The translations under genes and the position numbers were made by a program. Shown piece after piece: positions 59,676-64,000 of a stretch of DNA of 64,000 bases (its first letter is position 1; every line of letters begins with the position of its first letter). The notes below the pieces were generated by a model. The model was not told where the DNA came from and made no database searches. It worked only from the letters and a program-made list of their open reading frames with translations. Source of the DNA: CADEGL01 sp050180485 (GTDB lineage: Bacteria; Pseudomonadota; Alphaproteobacteria; CADEGL01); the NCBI GenBank assembly GCA_050180485.1, contig JBFXED010000003.1, positions 82,450-146,449 of the forward strand, read 5' to 3'.

Positions 59676-60950
59676 ATGAACACGGGAATCAATTCACCTG
59701 AAAAGGCAAAGGTCGCCGTCATCGGCGCCGGCATCGTGGGGCTGATGACCGCGCTGGAGGTCCAGCGGACCGGCCGGCAGGTGGTGGTGATCGATCCGGG
59801 CGAGCCGGGTGGGCGGCAGGCTGCTTCGTACGGCAACGGCGCGTGGATCTATCCCGCGGCGATCATGCCGGTTTCCGTGCCAGGACTTTGGCGCAAGGTT
59901 CTGGGCTACTTGATGGACAAGTCGGGGCCCTTTGTCATCCGCTGGAGCCACTTGCCGCGCCTTATGCCTTGGCTTCTTCGGTTCATCTGGTCTGGCCGGA
60001 ACTGGAAGCTGGTCGAGGATTGCGCGCGCGTGCGCTTCGAGCTCTGCCGGCGCGCCGTGACCGATCATCAGGGCGTGGCCGCCGAAGCGGGCGTGAGCCA
60101 TCTGCTCGAGCACAAGGGCCTGATGTTCATCTACCGCGACAAAGCGGAATTCCTGAAGGAAAGCCGCGAGTGGGATATGCGGCGGCGTTTGGGCGTCAAG
60201 ATCAACGAGCTGGATCGCACCGCCTTGGTGAAGCTCGAGCCCAACATCACCGAGCGATATCAGTTCGCCGTGCAGGTCGATGGGGCGCACTGCCGCGATC
60301 CCAACGCCTATTGCCAGGCGATCGCCGATCTCATTCAGAAGCGCGGCGGCGAATTCGTCCGCGCGCCCGCCACCGGCTTCCAGGTTTCAAACGGCCGCCT
60401 GGAAGGGGTGAAGGTGGGGGAAAACATCATCAGGTGCGAGCAAGCGGTCGTCACCGCCGGCATCGGCTCGAAGAAACTGGCGAGGGCGGCGGGCGACCGC
60501 GTCCCGTTGGAATCCGAGCGCGGCTATCACGTCGTACTGCCTCTCGGCGGGAACGCCTTCAGCCATCCCGTGATGCCGTCCGACGGCAAGATGGGCATCA
60601 CACCAACGGCAAAAGGGTTGCGTATCGCGGGGCAGGTCGAGCTTGCCAGCGTCGACGCCGACCCGGATTGGAATCGGGCTGAGCTGTTACGCGGGTTTGG
60701 ATCGCGCGTCCTCGATTTGCCGGAGATGAAGGAAAAGGCGATTGACCAATGGATGGGCAACCGCCCGTCCACGCCCGACGGCCTGCCGTGCGTGAGCGCG
60801 GCGCCGTCCTGCCACGGGCTTTTCTATGGCTTCGGGCATGGCCATACCGGTCTCACCCAGGCGCCCGCCACCGCCAAGCTGCTGGCGGCGTTGGTCGCAG
60901 GCAAGAAGCCCGAGACCGATGTGTCTCCCATGAGCGTGAAGAGGTTCTAG
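59676..60950 (+). CDS. D-amino acid dehydrogenase-like FAD oxidoreductase (DadA family)
   Basis: A 424-residue flavoprotein of the DAO family. The FAD motif is VAVIGAGIVGLMTALEVQRT, followed by EPGGRQAASYGNGAWI, which is characteristic of DadA, and the C-terminal FAD-closing segment GLFYGFGHGHTGLTQAPATA. It probably oxidises D-amino acids to keto acids and passes electrons to the respiratory chain. The substrate range is unknown. ATG 59676 is preceded by GGGGGTTGG; an in-frame TTG at 59667 would add only three residues. It starts 26 bases after tRNA-Arg, so its promoter may overlap the tRNA end. It converges with the cyclophilin gene. Confidence 0.87.
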   Translation: MNTGINSPEKAKVAVIGAGIVGLMTALEVQRTGRQVVVIDPGEPGGRQAASYGNGAWIYPAAIMPVSVPGLWRKVLGYLMDKSGPFVIRWSHLPRLMPWLLRFIWSGRNWKLVEDCARVRFELCRRAVTDHQGVAAEAGVSHLLEHKGLMFIYRDKAEFLKESREWDMRRRLGVKINELDRTALVKLEPNITERYQFAVQVDGAHCRDPNAYCQAIADLIQKRGGEFVRAPATGFQVSNGRLEGVKVGENIIRCEQAVVTAGIGSKKLARAAGDRVPLESERGYHVVLPLGGNAFSHPVMPSDGKMGITPTAKGLRIAGQVELASVDADPDWNRAELLRGFGSRVLDLPEMKEKAIDQWMGNRPSTPDGLPCVSAAPSCHGLFYGFGHGHTGLTQAPATAKLLAALVAGKKPETDVSPMSVKRF

Positions 60951-60985
60951 CGGCCCGATAGGCGCAAACAACGCCAGCGCGGATG

Positions 60986-61007
60986 CGGCGGGAATGATTT
61001 CCCGCCG
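60986..61007 (+). terminator. Hairpin between convergent dadA-like and cyclophilin genes
   Basis: CGGCGGGAA (60986-60994) pairs with TTCCCGCCG (60999-61007) with a 4-base loop. There is no T run on either side, so it may be a factor-assisted terminator or just a stable hairpin. Confidence 0.35.
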
Positions 61008-61038
61008 GGCTCGCGATCCGCTCGCGGCGGCTTAAGGT

Positions 61039-61569
61039 TTACTTGAGGACTTCGGCCTTCTCGATGACGACGTCCTTCGTTGGAACGTCATCCATGTGGC
61101 CGCTGCTGCCCGTGGGCGTGGTCTCGATCTTCCGCACCACGTCCATTCCTTCGACCACCTTGCCGAAGACGGCATAGCCCCAGCCGCGCGGGTTCGGCGC
61201 GGTGTAGTTCAGGAAGCCGTTGTCGGCCACGTTGATGAAGAACTGGTCGGTAGCCGAGTGCGGATCGCCGGTACGCGCCATGGCGATGGTGCCGGTGTCG
61301 TTGGCCAAGCCGTTGTCGGCCTCGTTCTTGATCGGGCTGCCGCTCGACTTGTCTTTCAAGCCGGGCTCCAAGCCGCCGCCTTGGATCATGAAGCCCTTGA
61401 TCACGCGATGGAAGATCGTGCCGTCGTAATGGCCCGACTTCACGTATTGCAGAAAGTTCTTCGCCGTGTTCGGCGCTTTCCCGGGATTCAGCTCGATAAC
61501 GATCGCACCATGGTTGGTGGTGAGTTTTACGCGGGGGCTATCTGCTTTGGCTGCGGACATGGGACTCAC
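61039..61569 (-). CDS. ppiB: Cytoplasmic cyclophilin-type peptidyl-prolyl isomerase
   Basis: A 176-residue peptidyl-prolyl cis-trans isomerase. Cyclophilin signatures are YDGTIFHRVIKGFMIQGGG, with the catalytic Arg and Phe, and SATDQFFINVADNGFLN. There is no signal peptide, so it acts in the cytoplasm. Translation may start at ATG 61569 (MSPMSAAKADSP) or ATG 61560. It lies 41 bases after a very similar exported cyclophilin on the same strand; about three-quarters of the residues are the same by eye, which indicates tandem duplication followed by loss of the signal peptide in this copy. Confidence 0.92.
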   Translation of the reverse strand: MSPMSAAKADSPRVKLTTNHGAIVIELNPGKAPNTAKNFLQYVKSGHYDGTIFHRVIKGFMIQGGGLEPGLKDKSSGSPIKNEADNGLANDTGTIAMARTGDPHSATDQFFINVADNGFLNYTAPNPRGWGYAVFGKVVEGMDVVRKIETTPTGSSGHMDDVPTKDVVIEKAEVLK

Positions 61570-61610
61570 AAATGTTGGGGCTGCGCGAAGAGATTTTCGC
61601 GGTGAGCCGG

Positions 61611-62183
61611 CTATTGAACGACTTCAGCCTTTTCGATGACAACGTCCTTCACAGGAACGTCCTCCATCGGGCCGTTTTTGCGCGTCGGTACCATCTCGAT
61701 CTTGCGCACCGTGTCCATGCCTTCGGTCACCTTGCCGAAGACCGTGTAGCCCCAACCGCGCTGATTGCGCGCCGTGTGGTTGAGGGGGTCGTTGTCGACC
61801 ACGTTGATGAAGAACTGATCGGTGGCCGAGTGCGGATCACCGGTGCGCGCCATGGCGATGGTGCCCATGTCGTTGCGCAGGCCGTTATCCGCCTCGTTCT
61901 TGATCGGATCGCGACTGGACTTGTCCTTCAGGCCGGGCTCCAAGCCGCCGCCCTGGATCATGAAGCCGCGGATCACACGGTGGAAGATCGTGCCATTGTA
62001 ATGGCCGGAATTCACATACTGCAGGAAGTTCTTGACCGTGATCGGCGCCTTGTCGGGATACAACTCGACGGTGAACGCGCCGTAGTTGGTGGTGAACTTC
62101 ACGCGCGGATTGTCTGCTGCGGATGCGGATACCGAGCCCATGATTGCGAGGGCCGCGAGCGCGGCGAGGATACGTTTCACCAT
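61611..62183 (-). CDS. Exported cyclophilin-type peptidyl-prolyl isomerase
   Basis: A 190-residue cyclophilin with a signal peptide (MVKRILAALAALAIMGSVSA, cleavage likely after ASA). The catalytic region YNGTIFHRVIRGFMIQGGG and SATDQFFINVVDND match the family. It folds proline-containing proteins in the periplasm. ATG 62183 is preceded by AAGGAGTCTGC on the - strand, a strong site. It is first in a two-gene tandem; the cytoplasmic copy follows 41 bases downstream and is probably co-transcribed, giving one isomerase for each compartment from one mRNA. Confidence 0.93.
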   Translation of the reverse strand: MVKRILAALAALAIMGSVSASAADNPRVKFTTNYGAFTVELYPDKAPITVKNFLQYVNSGHYNGTIFHRVIRGFMIQGGGLEPGLKDKSSRDPIKNEADNGLRNDMGTIAMARTGDPHSATDQFFINVVDNDPLNHTARNQRGWGYTVFGKVTEGMDTVRKIEMVPTRKNGPMEDVPVKDVVIEKAEVVQ

Positions 62184-62253
62184 AGCAGACTCCTTGGAAC
62201 GCGAAGCGAAGGGCGGCCAGTATGCCGGTTTAGATGGAAAGGCTCACGGGTTT

Positions 62254-63840
62254 TTAAAGCCGTGCGAAGTCCTTCAGAACGCGCCTTGCCGCGTTATGGC
62301 CAGGCGCGCCGGTGACACCGCCGCCGGGATGGGCGCCCGAGCCGCATAGATAAAGCGCCTTGATCGGCGTGCGATAGCGCGCGGCCTTCGGGTGCGGACG
62401 CAGGCTGAAGATCTGGTCCAGATCGTGGCGCGCATGGAAAACGTCTCCTTCGGGGAGCGCGAAGACGCGTTCCAGATCGAGGGGGGTGAAGACTTGCCGC
62501 CCCACGATCAGCTTGGGCAGGTTGGGGAAATGCCGCGCCATCACGGAAATGATGTGATCGGCCGTTTGCTCCTTGATCGCATCCCAGTTCCGGCCACCCG
62601 ACAGAGTGTAGGGATAATATTTGGCCAGAAGCCCCATGACATGATGCCCCTTGGGCGCCAGGTCGGGATCGAGGGCGGACGGAATCTGCACATGGATGAA
62701 AGGTTCGGTCGAAACCTCGCCGGCCCGCGCCGCCTGATAGGATTTCTCCAAGGAGGCCGCGTCGGGGATCACGGTAATGGCCGCGCCGCGCGCGAGAGCG
62801 GCGTCCGGACCGGCGATGCCGGCGAATTCCGGCGTGCCAGCCAAGGCCAGGTTGATTCGGAACGACGCCTGACCGACGCGGATATGCTCGATGTCGGAGG
62901 CGAACTTGCCGTCCAGATGCTCGCGACCGACGAGCTGGAGGAACGTGCGCTTGGCATCGGCGTTGGACAGCACGACGCGGGCGCGAATCTCCTCCCCGGA
63001 GTCCAGCGCGACCCCGTCGGCACGTCCGTTGCGGACAATCACGCGCGCGACCGGCGCGTTGACCCGGACCTCGACGCCGTATTCCTTGGCCGCGTCCAGG
63101 ATGGCGTCGGTCACACCGCCCATGCCGCCCTTGGCGATGCCCCATTTGTTACGTTGTCCGTCCAGCTCGCCCAGCACGTTGATGAAGAAGGGCAGGGCCG
63201 AGCCCGGCGCATAGAGGCTCATGAAATTGCTGGAGGCGCAGTGGCCGGTGAAGATGTCGCGCATGGTCGGGCTCTCGAACCAGCGCGACATCAGGTCCCA
63301 GGCCGAAAGCGTGAACATCTGGACCAGGAACTGCCGGTCCTCGAGGGTGAAGTTCCGCATCTCGCCCGCCATGCGCAGGCTGGCCAGGATCGAATCGAGC
63401 CCACCGGCGAGATCGGGCGGCTCGCGCAGCCATTGGTTGCGGATCACGTCGCCCACGCGCCGCAGCTGCGCATAGAGGCGGTTCATGTTGTCGTAATCGC
63501 TGTTCGAGATGCGCGCGAAGGTGGCCTGGTCGCGCGCCGCGTCGCCGGTGAGCTGGATCTGGCGCCCGTCGGACAGGAGCTTCACGGCGCCCGTATAGGC
63601 GATGGCCTGAAGCCCGCGCCGCTTCAGCTCCAGATCGCGCACCACCTCGCCGCGCATGAGGCCGAAGGCGTAGGAGGCGACGGAGTTGCGGTAGCCCGGA
63701 TGGAACTCCTCGGAGATCGCGGCGCCGCCCGCGACGTGCCGGCGTTCCAGCACCAGCACCTTCTTACCCGCCTTGCCGAGATAGCAGGCGGCCACGAGCC
63801 CGTTATGCCCGCCGCCGATGACGATCGCGTCGTACGCCAT
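62254..63840 (-). CDS. Phytoene-desaturase-like FAD oxidoreductase (PYROXD2-like)
   Basis: A 528-residue flavoprotein of the carotenoid-desaturase/amine-oxidase superfamily. The FAD motif is AIVIGGGHNGLVAACYLGKA, then LVLERRHVAGGAA. The C-terminal FAD signature is YLCGSGAHPGGGVTGAPGHN. No other carotenoid gene is near, so the substrate is unlikely to be a carotene; the PYROXD2 group has no settled reaction. It starts 20 bases after the stop of a second copy that begins outside the window, and the two C termini are nearly identical. Its stop lies 70 bases ahead of the cyclophilin start. GGGGGAACC precedes the ATG on the - strand. Confidence 0.87.
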   Translation of the reverse strand: MAYDAIVIGGGHNGLVAACYLGKAGKKVLVLERRHVAGGAAISEEFHPGYRNSVASYAFGLMRGEVVRDLELKRRGLQAIAYTGAVKLLSDGRQIQLTGDAARDQATFARISNSDYDNMNRLYAQLRRVGDVIRNQWLREPPDLAGGLDSILASLRMAGEMRNFTLEDRQFLVQMFTLSAWDLMSRWFESPTMRDIFTGHCASSNFMSLYAPGSALPFFINVLGELDGQRNKWGIAKGGMGGVTDAILDAAKEYGVEVRVNAPVARVIVRNGRADGVALDSGEEIRARVVLSNADAKRTFLQLVGREHLDGKFASDIEHIRVGQASFRINLALAGTPEFAGIAGPDAALARGAAITVIPDAASLEKSYQAARAGEVSTEPFIHVQIPSALDPDLAPKGHHVMGLLAKYYPYTLSGGRNWDAIKEQTADHIISVMARHFPNLPKLIVGRQVFTPLDLERVFALPEGDVFHARHDLDQIFSLRPHPKAARYRTPIKALYLCGSGAHPGGGVTGAPGHNAARRVLKDFARL

Positions 63841-63859
63841 ATGGTTCCCCCGATATCCG

Positions 63860-64000
63860 TCAGAGACGGCGATAATCCTTCAACACCCGCTTGGCCGCGT
63901 TGTGGCCCGGCGCACCCGAGACGCCGCCGCCCGGATGGGCGCCCGAGCCGCAGAGATAGAGCGCCTTGATGGGCGTGCGGTAGCGTGCCGCGCGCGGATG
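63860..64000 (-). CDS. Second phytoene-desaturase-like oxidoreductase, C-terminal end (cut by window end)
   Basis: The complement of 63860-64000 is open to the window edge and encodes the last 46 residues of a protein ending in a TGA at 63860-63862. It contains RTPIKALYLCGSGAHPGGGV followed by SGAPGHNAAKRVLKDY, which is the same C-terminal FAD signature as the neighbouring 528-residue protein, differing at only a few positions. It is therefore a tandem paralogue; the bulk of the gene lies beyond the window. The downstream copy starts 20 bases after its stop, so both are probably in one operon. Confidence 0.85.
   Translation of the reverse strand, partial: HPRAARYRTPIKALYLCGSGAHPGGGVSGAPGHNAAKRVLKDYRRL

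Noticed and set aside
62392..63969. 525-codon + strand frame opposite the phytoene-desaturase-like genes
   Set aside because: It spans the boundary between two - strand paralogues with clear FAD motifs; composition is that of a shadow.

Overview
This is a GC-rich, densely coding stretch of bacterial chromosome. Genes lie on both strands, with many 1-4 base start/stop overlaps and frequent GTG/TTG starts. The run SUV3-like helicase, S4 RNA-binding protein, FdxA ferredoxin, CarD, together with a class-III-fold ornithine decarboxylase behind a long leader and many CoA/amidohydrolase catabolic genes, points to an alphaproteobacterium, probably of Rhodospirillales type. This is inference from gene content. 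I saw no insertion sequence, prophage, CRISPR array or rRNA; there is one tRNA, Arg with anticodon CCT.

Layout. 1-6200: end of a Kup potassium transporter, Pcm repair methyltransferase, an acyl-ligase/ACP/acyltransferase fusion and a dialkylglycine-decarboxylase-like aminotransferase. 6300-8600: a run of very small genes (exported DUF4142 protein, two Ala/Pro/Gly-rich exported proteins, a Lys-rich DUF6496 protein, small unknowns) and a 24-residue membrane microprotein. 8750-13650: helicase, S4 protein, FdxA, TsdA-like dihaem cytochrome, CarD. 13715-15815: a polytopic membrane protein with a methyltransferase. 15900-20900: M20 amidohydrolase, TRZ/ATZ amidohydrolase, solute-binding protein and a LacI regulator with two matching operator candidates. 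21037-27722: a catabolic block with an unknown protein, a shortened SucC-like and a SucD-like subunit, an AMP-forming acyl-CoA ligase, a YeeE-type sulfur transporter on the opposite strand and a CaiB-type CoA-transferase. 27749-34934: a fused CydDC-like ABC exporter and two coupled flavoenzymes resembling betaine or N-methyl amino acid demethylation enzymes.

35115-38241 is a compact uracil-catabolism (URC) operon: GTP-cyclohydrolase-II-like Urc1, Urc4 (DUF1688) and uracil phosphoribosyltransferase. It is followed by a cupin, a PhyH-type dioxygenase, a DUF1989 protein and another amidohydrolase, so the neighbourhood looks devoted to nitrogen-compound salvage. 41650-47770 holds a mix of single enzymes and a transporter (EamA, enoyl-CoA hydratase, D-threonine-aldolase-like, VOC, Nudix, GST, MBL).

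47767-48374 is the longest stretch without a confident gene. It is the leader of ornithine decarboxylase and carries several hairpins and a possible 69-codon upstream ORF. 49589-54349 holds an MFS transporter, a polytopic protein, UspA and an SbmA/BacA-like membrane domain without its ATPase. 54362-59492 is a sugar-release locus: glucokinase and GH1 on one strand, an agarase-like GH-A hydrolase and a GH4 enzyme on the other. The window ends with tRNA-Arg, a DadA-like dehydrogenase, two tandem cyclophilins (one cytoplasmic, one exported) and two tandem phytoene-desaturase-like oxidoreductases, the last one cut by the window edge.

The most unusual points are the SucC-like subunit lacking much of its ATP-grasp domain, the unknown protein at 21037, the ornithine decarboxylase leader, the non-standard PRPP loop in the URC-linked Upp, and the 24-residue microprotein.
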